A stretch of 64,000 bases of DNA from an uncultured Bacteroides sp. (GTDB lineage Bacteria > Bacteroidota > Bacteroidia > Bacteroidales > Bacteroidaceae). The notes under the pieces are model-generated. The model did not search any database, was not told where the DNA came from, and worked only from the letters and a program-made list of their open reading frames with translations. The stretch spans positions 1 through 64,000 of the forward strand of contig CALUOR010000001.1 of assembly GCA_944322285.1 (NCBI GenBank), read 5' to 3'. Below are positions 9,858 to 18,836 of the stretch, in pieces (within the stretch, counting starts at the first letter, position 1; every line of letters starts with the position of its first letter). The position numbers and the translations under genes were made by a program.

Positions 9858-11150
9858 TTAGGAATATTTTCTTGGATATCTCAACAGGATGGACAGCAGG
9901 GCAAAAATACCCATGCAGAATGGATAGTAGAGGTGTCCGATGATGCTAAGGGGTGACAATGATGCCAGACCGGAGGCGATAAGCATTTGTGCACCATAGG
10001 GGATGATGCCTTGTACAAAGCAGGAGAAGGTGTCCAGTATGCTGGCCACCTTGCGGCGGTCGAGTTGGAAATGATGACCAATGTTGCGCGCGATGGGTCC
10101 CGTTGTGATGATGGCGATGGTGTTGTTTGCGGTGCAGAGGTTAGCTATGCTCACTAAGGCGGCGATGCTCAGTTCCGCTCCTCGCTTTCCTTTGATGTGA
10201 TTTCCGATGTGGTAGAGGATGAAGTCGATGCCGCCGTTGTAGCGTATCAGTTCGAGCATACCTCCCGCCAAGAGGGTGACAATGATGAGCTCGCCCATGC
10301 CGATGATGCCTTCACCCATAGTTCCGAACCAATCGAAGAATGACATACCCGTGAAGAAGCCGATGAAGCCGGTAGACAGGATACCTAAAGTCAACACCAG
10401 CAGCACGTTCACGCCGGCAATGGCTGTAGCCAGCACGATGAGGTAGGGGAGTACCTTCACCCACTCGATGGTTTCGGTCTGCGGAGGCGTGTGAAGGGAC
10501 AATCCCTGAAAGACATAGAAGGCCATCACCAACAGGGCGGCAGGCATCACGATGCGGGAGTTGACGCGGAACTTATCCTTCATGGAGCAGTTCTGTGTGC
10601 GGGTGGCGGCAATGGTGGTGTCGGAGATGAACGACAGGTTGTCGCCGAAGAACGAGCCGCCTACCACAATGGCTGTCATATAGGCCAGGTCTACACCGGT
10701 TTTTTCCGCCAGTCCTACGGCTACGGGGGTCAGAGCGACAATGGTGCCTACACTGGTTCCGATGGACAGGGAGATGAAGCAAGATGCTAGGAATATGCCC
10801 GCCAACAGCAGGTTTTCGGGCAAGATATGGAGGGTGAGGTTGACCGTGGCATCGATGGCACCCATCTGCTTGGCACTTTGTGCAAAGGCACCGGCAAGTA
10901 TGAATATCCATATCATCAGCAGGATATTCTTATTGCCGGCACCAATGGAGAAGCGGAAGATACGTTGGTCGAGTTTCAGATGTCGGGTAGTGGCTATGGC
11001 ATAGCACGATGCGAACATGAAGGCCACTGTGATGGGCACTTTATAGAAGTCGTTCATCCAAATGGACGTCACTAAATAAAGGCACAGAAACACGGCCAAC
11101 GGACTCAACGCCCACCAGCTGCCTTGTGGCTTTCGAACAGGTTCTTGCAT
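9858..11150 (-). CDS. NhaC-type Na+/H+ antiporter family membrane protein
   Basis: 430 residues, very hydrophobic, with about 11-12 membrane segments (for example FLCLYLVTSIWM, LLMIWIFILAGAFAQ, VNVLLVLTLGILSTGFIGFF). The conserved NhaC-type segments SFISLSIGTSVGTIVALTPV and GGSFFGDNLSFISDTTIAA are present near residues 135-190. The family exchanges Na+ for H+ or carries organic anions with Na+. The gene follows uxaA by 7 bases in the lacI-type regulator operon, so a role linked to hexuronate use, such as anion/sodium transport, is an inference. Confidence 0.85.
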   Translation of the reverse strand: MQEPVRKPQGSWWALSPLAVFLCLYLVTSIWMNDFYKVPITVAFMFASCYAIATTRHLKLDQRIFRFSIGAGNKNILLMIWIFILAGAFAQSAKQMGAIDATVNLTLHILPENLLLAGIFLASCFISLSIGTSVGTIVALTPVAVGLAEKTGVDLAYMTAIVVGGSFFGDNLSFISDTTIAATRTQNCSMKDKFRVNSRIVMPAALLVMAFYVFQGLSLHTPPQTETIEWVKVLPYLIVLATAIAGVNVLLVLTLGILSTGFIGFFTGMSFFDWFGTMGEGIIGMGELIIVTLLAGGMLELIRYNGGIDFILYHIGNHIKGKRGAELSIAALVSIANLCTANNTIAIITTGPIARNIGHHFQLDRRKVASILDTFSCFVQGIIPYGAQMLIASGLASLSPLSIIGHLYYPFCMGIFALLSILLRYPRKYS

Positions 11151-11157
11151 AGTTCTC

Positions 11158-12648
11158 TTACAACGTCACTCCGTTCTTGAAGATGGCTATTTCCTTGTAT
11201 CCTTTTTTCTCGTTGTTCACCTGTTCACCGCTGGCTACGCGGATGATGTAGTCGATGAAGCGTTCGCAGGTCTTTTCCATCGGTTCGTTTTCGAGGATGA
11301 CACCTGCGTTGAAGTCTATCCAGCCCGGTTTGTGCTTGGCCAAGTTAGAGTTGGTGGAAATCTTCATCGTGGGTACGTAGGTGCCGAAGGGCGTGCCTCG
11401 TCCCGTGGTGAAGAGCACCATGTGGCATCCGCAGGAAGCCAGGGCGGTAGATGCGACGAGGTCATTACCGGGGGCGGAAAGCAGGTTCAGACCTTTCACC
11501 TTGAGCCGGTCGCCATACGCCATTACGCCTTCCACATAGCTTTTCCCGCACTTTTGCGTACAGCCTAATGCTTTGTCCTCCAAGGTGGAGATGCCGCCTG
11601 CCTTGTTGCCCGGCGAGGGATTTTCGCCTACAGGTTCGCCATGGCTCAGGAAGTATTCCTTGAAGTCGTTGATGAGTTTCACGGTTTGGTCGAAGAGTTC
11701 GCGCGTGCGGCAACGGTTCATCAGGATGGTTTCCGCGCCAAACATTTCGGGTACCTCGGTCAGTACGGTTGTGCCTCCTTGTGCCACTAAGAAGTCGGAG
11801 AACATGCCCAACAGGGGGTTGGCCGTAATGCCGGAGAAACCGTCTGAGCCTCCGCATTTCAAACCTACGCGTAGCTCGCTCAATGGTACGTCCGTACGAA
11901 CGTCCTGCGATGCCTTGGCGTACAGTTCGCGAAGCAGTTTTATGCCTTCCTCGTATTCGTCGTCCACCTTTTGCGTAACCATGAATTTCACCCGGTCTTG
12001 GTCATAGTCGCCCAGGAACTCGCGGAATACGTCCGGCTGGTTGTTCTCGCAGCCCAGGCTCACTACTAACACGGCGCCTGCATTGGGGTGCAGCACCATG
12101 TCACGCAGTATCTTCTTTGTATTCTCGTGGTCATCGCCCAGCTGGGAGCAGCCGTAGTTGTGCGGATAAGCCATGATGGCGTCTATACCCTTGCTTCCGG
12201 TTTCCTTGCGCAAACCTTCGGCCAGTTGGCCCGCGATGCCGTTGACGCATCCCACGGTAGGAATAATCCAAATCTCGTTGCGCACACCCACGTCTCCGTT
12301 CTTGCGTCGGTAGCCTTTGAAGGTTAGATTTTTGCGGGGAATGTCTAAGTCGGCGTTGACTGGGTTGTAAGTATATTCCAACAGACCGGCCAGGTTGGTC
12401 TTGATGTTATGTTCGTTCATCCAGTCGCCCGCTTTCTTGGATTCGAGGGCATGGCCGATGGGGTAGCCGTACTTGATGATGTTCTCGCCGACGGCAAAGT
12501 CTTTCAGGGCAAACTTGTGTCCGGCGGGAATGTCTTCGTTCAGCGTGATTTCCTTTCCGTCCACGGTGATTTTCTCGCCAGCGGACAGGGATACGATAGC
12601 TACGGCCACATTGTCAGCCGGATTGATTTTCAAGTATTTGGTTTCCAT
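11158..12648 (-). CDS. uxaA: Altronate dehydratase (UxaA family)
   Basis: 496 residues, the full two-domain form. Residues about 1-95 are the SAF domain (IKYGYPIGHALE near 59-70). The remainder is the large UxaA catalytic domain with PTVGCVNGIAGQLAE, YPHNYGCSQLGDDHENT, GLKCGGSDGFSGITANP and LGCTQKCGKS, rich in the Cys/His/Asp expected for its metal site. It removes water from D-altronate to give 2-keto-3-deoxygluconate (KDG). The regulator gene lies just upstream and the antiporter downstream; divergent kdgK-eda continue the pathway. Confidence 0.94.
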   Translation of the reverse strand: METKYLKINPADNVAVAIVSLSAGEKITVDGKEITLNEDIPAGHKFALKDFAVGENIIKYGYPIGHALESKKAGDWMNEHNIKTNLAGLLEYTYNPVNADLDIPRKNLTFKGYRRKNGDVGVRNEIWIIPTVGCVNGIAGQLAEGLRKETGSKGIDAIMAYPHNYGCSQLGDDHENTKKILRDMVLHPNAGAVLVVSLGCENNQPDVFREFLGDYDQDRVKFMVTQKVDDEYEEGIKLLRELYAKASQDVRTDVPLSELRVGLKCGGSDGFSGITANPLLGMFSDFLVAQGGTTVLTEVPEMFGAETILMNRCRTRELFDQTVKLINDFKEYFLSHGEPVGENPSPGNKAGGISTLEDKALGCTQKCGKSYVEGVMAYGDRLKVKGLNLLSAPGNDLVASTALASCGCHMVLFTTGRGTPFGTYVPTMKISTNSNLAKHKPGWIDFNAGVILENEPMEKTCERFIDYIIRVASGEQVNNEKKGYKEIAIFKNGVTL

Positions 12649-12669
12649 GTTTGTTGAATTTATAAATCT

Positions 12670-13725
12670 TTATCTATTGTAATAAAAGTCTATGTTTTCC
12701 TTCGTCAGCAAGTCGATGGGCATAAAGTATTCGCCCGGCACGTCTTTCTTGAGAATCAGGTGTTCACACAGGGTCTTGATGCCGTTGAATCCCTGCAGCA
12801 CGGGCTGTTGCGCTATCAGGAAGAAAATGCTTCCCTGTTTCAGGCAGGCCACGTTGCGTTGCAGCAGGTCGTAGCCCATCAGGTTGAAGTCCGTCATCCC
12901 TCGTTTCTGCAAGTATTCCCCAATGATGTAAGCCTTCGAATTAAAGGTGATGCCGTTCTTCAGCGTAGGATATTGTGCGAAGAACTCGTCCAGCATCTGA
13001 GTGTCCTCCGTATCGCGTTTGGCGTGCAGGTCCAATTCGCGTATCTGGCAATGCGGGTGATGCTGCTGCATGTATTCGCGGAAGCCAATTTCGCGGCGTT
13101 CCTGCTGGTTAGAGCCTACGATGCCTTCGTTTATCTTGCGGAAGATTGCTATCTCGCGTGCGTCCTCGCCAGCCAGTAACATCAGCATACGGGCTGAGAA
13201 ATAGCCGCTCCGGTGTGAGTCTTGCCCGAAGAAAGCCAACGCGGGCTGTTCCTTTATATTAGAATCTATATATATATATGGTATAGCGCGCCTCTTCAAT
13301 TCATCTGTCAGCGGGCGGGTATATTGCGGAGCGGTAGGTGCTAATAGTACGCCGTCCGGTTCTTGTGTAAGCAACACATCGGCCGCCTGGGCAAACGAGT
13401 GGTAGTTGTAGGGGTCATAATAAGAAACCAACGCTTCAATATTAAAGTCCGAGTAGGTATCGGTAGCCTTACGGATGCCAGTTTCCACGTCCGTCCAATA
13501 TTCGCTGGCTTCGTGCAGGGGTAGCAGGCAGGCAAAAGTATGCTTCTTGTTGCAGGCCAAAGCTCTGGCGTACATATTGGGCTGATAGTCCAGTTGCTTC
13601 ATGATTTCTTCCACCCTCTGCTTACTGGCTTCGGACACACCGCTTCTTCCGTGCAGCACACGGTCTACGGTTCCTACCGATACATTGGCCAGTCGCGCAA
13701 TGTCTTTAATTCTGATTTTTCCCAT
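12670..13725 (-). CDS. LacI-family transcriptional regulator of the hexuronate/KDG genes
   Basis: 351 residues. The N-terminal helix-turn-helix is IRIKDIARLANVSVGTVDRV followed by the hinge helix region (LDYQPNMYARALA). The C-terminal periplasmic-binding-protein-like sensor domain spans about 60-345. First gene of the leftward lacI-uxaA-antiporter run, divergent from kdgK. Two near-identical operator-like sites lie in the shared 252-bp region. It most likely represses both arms and responds to a hexuronate intermediate; the ligand is inferred, not visible. Confidence 0.9.
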   Translation of the reverse strand: MGKIRIKDIARLANVSVGTVDRVLHGRSGVSEASKQRVEEIMKQLDYQPNMYARALACNKKHTFACLLPLHEASEYWTDVETGIRKATDTYSDFNIEALVSYYDPYNYHSFAQAADVLLTQEPDGVLLAPTAPQYTRPLTDELKRRAIPYIYIDSNIKEQPALAFFGQDSHRSGYFSARMLMLLAGEDAREIAIFRKINEGIVGSNQQERREIGFREYMQQHHPHCQIRELDLHAKRDTEDTQMLDEFFAQYPTLKNGITFNSKAYIIGEYLQKRGMTDFNLMGYDLLQRNVACLKQGSIFFLIAQQPVLQGFNGIKTLCEHLILKKDVPGEYFMPIDLLTKENIDFYYNR

Positions 13726-13751
13726 CTGATTCGGTCATTTGGAGACTTTTT

Positions 13752-13845
13752 TGTGCTCGTACACACTAATAATCTTAATATTTTCGATACAAATATATGA
13801 TAATTTTTTGTATTCCAAAAATTGTTGTATCTTTGTGCTCGCACA
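13752..13845. promoter_or_regulatory. Divergent control region with two LacI-type operators and the kdgK promoter
   Basis: TGTGCTCGTACACA (13752-13765) and TGTGCTCGCACA (13834-13845) share a TGTG-N4-(Y)ACA inverted form. The second overlaps the end of TATCTTTG (13828-13835), the kdgK -7 box, which has TTTG at 13807-13810 upstream (17-base spacing). Binding there would block kdgK-eda initiation; the first site lies 27 bases before the regulator ATG and suits autoregulation. Confidence 0.7.
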
Positions 13846-13977
13846 CGAAGGCAAAGATACTGAATTTTATGCTATGTCATTTCGCAAGTTTCCAGATTCT
13901 TAGCCGTAGTATGACACATTGAATTATAACTTGAAACAGAATCTATTATTCATAATTTAAAAGTTAAAAATACTATT

Positions 13978-15003
13978 ATGGGAAAGAAAATCGTAACCCT
14001 TGGTGAGATTATGTTGAGATTGTCCACTCCGGGCAATACGCGTTTTGTACAGTCAGATTCGTTTGACGTAGTTTACGGTGGCGGTGAAGCTAATGTGGCT
14101 GTCAGCTGTGCCAACTACGGTCACGATGCTTATTTCGTGACGAAGCTGCCTAAGCATGAAATTGGCCAGTGCGCCCTGAACGCATTGCGCAGATATGGCG
14201 TAAAGACGGATTTCATTGCCCGTGGTGGTGACCGTCTGGGCATCTACTACCTGGAGTCTGGCGCGTCGATGCGTCCCAGTAAAGTGATTTACGATCGTGC
14301 TCACTCTTCCATCGCCGAGGCCGATCCTTCTGACTTCGATTTTGACGCTATTATGGAAGGTGCTGACTGGTTCCACTGGTCGGGCATCACGCCTGCTATC
14401 TCCGACAAGGCAGCCGAACTGACTCGCCTGGCTTGCGAGGCTGCTAAACGTCACGGTGTCACGGTATCTGTTGACTTGAATTTCCGTAAGAAACTGTGGA
14501 CCAAGGAGAAAGCCCAGTCTATCATGAAACCTTTGATGAAGTACGTAGACGTATGTATAGGCAACGAAGAGGATGCCGAACTCTGTTTAGGATTTAAGCC
14601 CGATGCGGACGTAGAAGGCGGTAAGACGGATGCCGAAGGCTACAAAGGCATCTTCAAGGCCATGGCCAAGGAATTCGGTTTCAAGTATGTTATCTCTACG
14701 TTGCGTGAATCCTTCTCCGCTTCCCACAACGGCTGGAAGGCCATGATTTACAACGGCGAGGAATTCTATGAATCCAAGCGTTATGACATCAACCCGATTG
14801 TAGACCGTGTAGGCGGTGGCGACTCTTTCTCTGGCGGAATCATCCACGGTCTTTTGACAAAGGCCACTCAAGGCGAAGCATTGGAGTTTGCTGTAGCCGC
14901 ATCTGCCTTGAAGCACACTATCAACGGCGACTTCAACCTGGTTTCTGCCGAAGAAGTAGAGGCTTTGGCTGGTGGCGACGCAAGCGGACGCGTACAGAGA
15001 TAA
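13978..15003 (+). CDS. kdgK: 2-keto-3-deoxygluconate kinase (PfkB sugar kinase)
   Basis: 341 residues. The PfkB fold starts with IVTLGEIMLRLSTPGNTRF and has the N-terminal glycine pair YGGGEANVAV. The C-terminal signature DRVGGGDSFSGGIIHGL is near residues 275-290, with the catalytic base Asp in GGGDSF. It phosphorylates KDG to KDPG with ATP. The very next gene is KDPG aldolase and the divergent uxaA makes KDG, so the substrate call is well supported by context. Confidence 0.92.
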   Translation: MGKKIVTLGEIMLRLSTPGNTRFVQSDSFDVVYGGGEANVAVSCANYGHDAYFVTKLPKHEIGQCALNALRRYGVKTDFIARGGDRLGIYYLESGASMRPSKVIYDRAHSSIAEADPSDFDFDAIMEGADWFHWSGITPAISDKAAELTRLACEAAKRHGVTVSVDLNFRKKLWTKEKAQSIMKPLMKYVDVCIGNEEDAELCLGFKPDADVEGGKTDAEGYKGIFKAMAKEFGFKYVISTLRESFSASHNGWKAMIYNGEEFYESKRYDINPIVDRVGGGDSFSGGIIHGLLTKATQGEALEFAVAASALKHTINGDFNLVSAEEVEALAGGDASGRVQR

Positions 15004-15040
15004 TGGAAAATCAATGTTGTAAATTCAAAATCATAAAATT

Positions 15041-15709
15041 GTGGCAAAATTTGATAAGATAGCCGTGTTGAACAAGATAGGTTCTACCGGCATGGTGCCT
15101 GTGTTCTATCACAAGGATGCAGAAGTGGCAAAGAAAGTCGTAAAGGCATGTTATGAGGGTGGTGTACGCGCGTTCGAGTTTACTAACCGTGGTGACTTCG
15201 CTCACGAAGTATTTGCCGAAGTGGTTAAGTTTGCGGCTAAGGAATGTCCGGAGATGGCAATGGGCGTAGGCTCAGTGGTAGATCCTGCCACGGCTGCTCT
15301 TTACATCCAGTTGGGTGCCAATTTCGTGGTAGGCCCGTTGTTCAATCCGGAGATTGCAAAGGTTTGCAACCGTCGTCTCGTGGCTTATACACCGGGATGC
15401 GGCAGCGTGTCCGAGGTTGGCTTCGCTCAGGAAGTAGGTTGCGACTTGTGCAAGATATTCCCGGGCGACGTACTGGGACCGAAGTTGGTGAAAGGCATGT
15501 TGGCCCCGATGCCGTGGTCTAAGTTGATGGTGACGGGTGGCGTAGAACCTACTCAGGAGAACCTGACTGCTTGGATTAAGGCCGGCGTATTCTGTGTAGG
15601 CATGGGCTCCAAGCTCTTCCCGAAGGACAAAGTAGCCGCTGAGGATTGGGCGTTTGTAACAGAGAAGTGCAAGGAAGCACTGGGTTACATTGCCGAAGCC
15701 CGCAAGTAA
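15041..15709 (+). CDS. eda: 2-dehydro-3-deoxyphosphogluconate aldolase
   Basis: 222 residues, GTG start at 15041 ([13 protein letters not shown]); no better ATG is nearby. A small class I (beta/alpha)8 aldolase: [14 protein letters not shown] near residues 41-54 carries the conserved Glu, and [12 protein letters not shown] near 136-147 carries the Schiff-base Lys. It splits KDPG into pyruvate and glyceraldehyde 3-phosphate. It follows kdgK by 37 bases, with a terminator behind. Confidence 0.95.
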   Translation: MAKFDKIAVLNKIGSTGMVPVFYHKDAEVAKKVVKACYEGGVRAFEFTNRGDFAHEVFAEVVKFAAKECPEMAMGVGSVVDPATAALYIQLGANFVVGPLFNPEIAKVCNRRLVAYTPGCGSVSEVGFAQEVGCDLCKIFPGDVLGPKLVKGMLAPMPWSKLMVTGGVEPTQENLTAWIKAGVFCVGMGSKLFPKDKVAAEDWAFVTEKCKEALGYIAEARK

Positions 15710-15744
15710 AAGATTTCATTTTGTTTAAAGGTGTTTAAAGGGGG

Positions 15745-15785
15745 CAGCCATCGGAATGTTTCATTTTCGGTGGCTGTTTTTTATG
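15745..15785 (+). terminator. Terminator of kdgK-eda
   Basis: CAGCCATCGG (15745-15754) pairs with the CGGTGGCTG arm ending at 15776, followed by a run of T (tttttta). Confidence 0.75.
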
Positions 15786-15823
15786 TTTTCTGTTTGTTGA
15801 GTAATAAAATCAATCCTTTTTCC

Positions 15824-15831
15824 TATCTTTG
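15824..15831 (+). promoter_or_regulatory. Bacteroides -7 element before the membrane GT2 gene
   Basis: TATCTTTG ends only 5 bases before a possible GTG start at 15837, so transcription would start at about that codon; this favours ATG 15867 as the true start. Confidence 0.55.
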
Positions 15832-15866
15832 CCTGCGTGTATACGCTTATTTACATAATCGATTGG

Positions 15867-17006
15867 ATGCTTTTTGCATTTTTTGCTGCTAACGTGCTAT
15901 ACCTTTTAGTCTATAGTATCGCTTCGCGGAAGAAATTCCGTTGCATGTCATCTTCTACGGCAGGTCGGAATCTGCGCTTTGCAGTCTTGATTCCGGCTTA
16001 CGGTGAAGATGGAGTGATAGAAGAGTGTGTACGTGCTTGCTTGGCGCAGCAATATCCTGCTTTTTGTTATGATACGGTAGTGATTTCCGACCACATGCAG
16101 CCTCAGACTAATGCCCGTCTGTCTGCTCTTCCTATCCGCTTGATAGAAGTCCATTTTCGGCAGAGCACTAAGGTGAAAGCGCTTAATGCGGCTATGCAGG
16201 CACTGGAAACCAATTATGATATCGCTCTTGTGCTCGATGCTGACAACTTGATACCTCCTACTTATCTGGATGAATTGAATCGTGCCTTTGCCAATCCTGC
16301 GGTAGAGGTCGTACAGACCCATCGTGTGGCTAAAAATCTGAATAACAACATGGCTTTGCTCGATGCTGTGAGTGAAGAAATCAACAATAGTATTTTCCGC
16401 TTAGGACATGTTAACTTGGGTATGTCCGCGGCACTTATAGGTTCTGGGATGGCTTTTCGCTATCCACTTTTCCGTTCGGTTATGGCGAAGCTGAAAGCGG
16501 TTGGTGGTTTTGACCGCGAACTGGAACTTCGCTTGCTTTATGCGGGCAAACGCTTTTATTATATGCAGGATACTTATGTATATGATGAGAAGATACAGAG
16601 CCGAGCAGACTTCTCTCGTCAGCGCCGGCGTTGGATTTCGGCGCAACTTCATTATGCCGGAATGTTCAGTAAGTATTTGCCACGGGCAGTTTGGCGGGGG
16701 CGATGGGATTTTTGCGACAAACTTTTCCAGCAGTATTCCGTTCCTCGTTTGCTGCTTTTGGGTTTTACGTTTTTGTGCGCGATAGTGTTTTCCTTTGTTT
16801 ATTCAGCATGTGATGTCAAGTGGTGGGGATTGTTTGCCTCATTGGTGGCTGCGTTGTTATTGGCTGTTCCAGCGTGTTATTATAATTGTCGTTTATTTTC
16901 GGCTCTTCTGTCCGTTCCTCATGTATTCTGGGTGATGTTTCTCAATGTTTTTCGTTTACGGGGGGCTAATAAGCGGTTCATTCATACACGCCATGGAGTG
17001 GGGTAG
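15867..17006 (+). CDS. Membrane-bound family 2 glycosyltransferase
   Basis: About 379 residues from ATG 15867. One N-terminal membrane helix (MLFAFFAANVLYLLVYSIAS) precedes a GT-A domain with FAVLIPAYGEDGVIEECVRA, a DxD-type motif in IALVLDADNLIPP and the QRRRW acceptor motif. C-terminal helices around LLLLGFTFLCAIVFSFVY anchor it. The layout is that of processive or polysaccharide GT2 enzymes. A similar protein lies at 55217-56404, on the other side of the prophage. Sugar unknown. Confidence 0.85.
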   Translation: MLFAFFAANVLYLLVYSIASRKKFRCMSSSTAGRNLRFAVLIPAYGEDGVIEECVRACLAQQYPAFCYDTVVISDHMQPQTNARLSALPIRLIEVHFRQSTKVKALNAAMQALETNYDIALVLDADNLIPPTYLDELNRAFANPAVEVVQTHRVAKNLNNNMALLDAVSEEINNSIFRLGHVNLGMSAALIGSGMAFRYPLFRSVMAKLKAVGGFDRELELRLLYAGKRFYYMQDTYVYDEKIQSRADFSRQRRRWISAQLHYAGMFSKYLPRAVWRGRWDFCDKLFQQYSVPRLLLLGFTFLCAIVFSFVYSACDVKWWGLFASLVAALLLAVPACYYNCRLFSALLSVPHVFWVMFLNVFRLRGANKRFIHTRHGVG

Positions 17007-17047
17007 AGCTGATCTCCCCAATAGACGTATGAATTTTTAAGTCTGTT

Positions 17048-17079
17048 TTTGGGATTTATTCTCCTTTTTTTTAACTTTG
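17048..17079 (+). promoter_or_regulatory. Bacteroides promoter of the ATPase/nuclease-like gene
   Basis: TTTG (17048-17051), 20 bases, TAACTTTG (17072-17079), 27 bases before ATG 17106. A start further upstream at 17049 would lie inside the promoter. Confidence 0.7.
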
Positions 17080-17105
17080 CCCTACATATAGACAAAAGTA
17101 TCGTT

Positions 17106-18836
17106 ATGGAGCAAGTGAAAGGAATACCCTATGGAGTGGCGCGCTTTGAGGAAGTGCGGGAAAAGAACCGTTATTATGTAGACAAGACGATGTATCTTCC
17201 CTTGTTGGAAGAGACAAGCGATTATTTGTTTCTCATCCGTCCGCGCCGATTTGGCAAGAGCGTGTTTGTCAGCATGATGCAGGCTTACTATGACATTGCC
17301 AAGGCCGACCGCTTCGATGAGCTTTTCGGAGGGCTGTGGATACACGACCATCCTACGCCGTTGAAGAATGCTTTTCAGGTGATTTATTTCGATTTCTCCC
17401 AAGCGGGGGCGGGTATGGAACGCTTGGAGTACACGTTCAACGACTATTGCGCCAAACAGTTGGATCGTTTCATTGAGCGATACCGCTCTTATTACGATGA
17501 AGACTTTTTCCGTGAGGTAAAATCCACCACCGATGCCGCGAACAAGTTGCGCTCCATTAATGGTAAAGCACAGGAGTTGGGCTATCCTCTTTATCTGATT
17601 ATCGATGAGTACGACAACTTTACCAATGTCATTCTTAGCGAAGGTGGAAAGGATGTGTTCCGCAACCTGACCCATGCCAGCGGGTTCTACCGGGAATACT
17701 TCAAGCTGTTCAAGGCAATGTTCAGCCGGGTGTTCCTCATTGGCGTATCTCCCGTGACGTTGGACGACCTGTCCAGCGGTTACAACATCGACTGGAACAT
17801 CTCGCAAGACCCGCGCTTCAACGATATGCTGGGCTTCTCGGAGAACGACGTGCGCACGATGCTCCGCTACTTCCAGGACAACGGTAAACTGCGTGCGGAA
17901 GCGGACATCGAGGCGATGCTGGAAGAAATGAAGCCTTGGTACAACAATTATTGTTTCGCCAAACAATGCTTGGACAAGGAACGTATCTACAACTGCGACA
18001 TGGTACTGTATTATTTACGCCATCAGGTGCTCTACGGTCATGCGCCGGAAGAGATGGTGGACAAGAACATCCGAACGGACTACAAGAAGCTGAAGATGCT
18101 GGCGGACATCGACCGGGGCAACCAACGGGAGAACCGCATGAGCGTCATCGAGGAGATTGCCGCCACGGGTTCCGTACTGATGAACCTGCGGACGTCTTTT
18201 CCTGCCGAGTATGTGACGGACGACGATAATTTCCGGAGCTTGATTTACTACTATGGTCTGCTCACCATGGGGGCACGGTATGGGGACATGTTGAAAATGG
18301 TTATTCCGAACAACTGTGTGAAGGAACAGTATTGGGCATTCATGCGGGATTATTTCAAACGCAGTTTTGATGTAGACCTTAGTGCCTTGAAAAGAGAAAT
18401 GATGGCCATGTCTTTGGAAGGCGACTGGCAACCGCTGATTCGCCGCATTGCCGAGGCTTATAAGGAGAACTCCTCCATTCGTGACAGCATCCGGGGCGAG
18501 CACAACCTGCAGGGCTTCTTCAAGGCTTACTTGGCTTTGAACTCGCTTTACTTGGTGGAACCGGAAATAGAACTGAACTACGGTTACAGTGATTTTCTGA
18601 TGCTGCCGGACAAGGCACGCTACTCGGACATCGCCCACAGCTACATCATGGAATTGAAATACGTCAACTCCACGGCCACGGACGCCGAGGTGGAAGCGAA
18701 GAGCCGGGAGGCGGACGAACAGCTGAAGAAATACAGTGCGGACAAAATTGTCCGTTGCATCTGTGCCGATACACAGCTTCATCTGTTGAAGGTAGTATTC
18801 CGTGGGGTGGAGATGGAAGTGTGTGAAGAAGTATGA
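17106..18836 (+). CDS. AAA-ATPase-like / PD-(D/E)XK nuclease-like protein (DUF1703 type)
   Basis: 576 residues from ATG 17106 (MEQVKGIPYGVARFEEVREK). An AAA-ATPase-like region has the Walker-A-like FLIRPRRFGKSVFVSMM near 40-56 and Walker-B-like LYLIIDEYDNFTN near 160-172. The C-terminal 90 residues carry SYIMELKYVN, the ExK part of a PD-(D/E)XK nuclease core. These proteins are numerous in Bacteroides and of unknown role. The stop overlaps the next GT2 start (ATGA, 18833-18836), so the two are translationally coupled. A broken relative lies before another GT2 at 26682. Confidence 0.85.
   Translation: MEQVKGIPYGVARFEEVREKNRYYVDKTMYLPLLEETSDYLFLIRPRRFGKSVFVSMMQAYYDIAKADRFDELFGGLWIHDHPTPLKNAFQVIYFDFSQAGAGMERLEYTFNDYCAKQLDRFIERYRSYYDEDFFREVKSTTDAANKLRSINGKAQELGYPLYLIIDEYDNFTNVILSEGGKDVFRNLTHASGFYREYFKLFKAMFSRVFLIGVSPVTLDDLSSGYNIDWNISQDPRFNDMLGFSENDVRTMLRYFQDNGKLRAEADIEAMLEEMKPWYNNYCFAKQCLDKERIYNCDMVLYYLRHQVLYGHAPEEMVDKNIRTDYKKLKMLADIDRGNQRENRMSVIEEIAATGSVLMNLRTSFPAEYVTDDDNFRSLIYYYGLLTMGARYGDMLKMVIPNNCVKEQYWAFMRDYFKRSFDVDLSALKREMMAMSLEGDWQPLIRRIAEAYKENSSIRDSIRGEHNLQGFFKAYLALNSLYLVEPEIELNYGYSDFLMLPDKARYSDIAHSYIMELKYVNSTATDAEVEAKSREADEQLKKYSADKIVRCICADTQLHLLKVVFRGVEMEVCEEV

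Noticed and set aside
9677-9943. 88-codon plus-strand frame near the tandem repeats
   Set aside because: It overlaps the antiporter 3' end and has no recognisable content.
15709-17106. Invertible promoter upstream of the polysaccharide genes
   Set aside because: No inverted repeat pair flanks the promoters here and no invertase gene is near.
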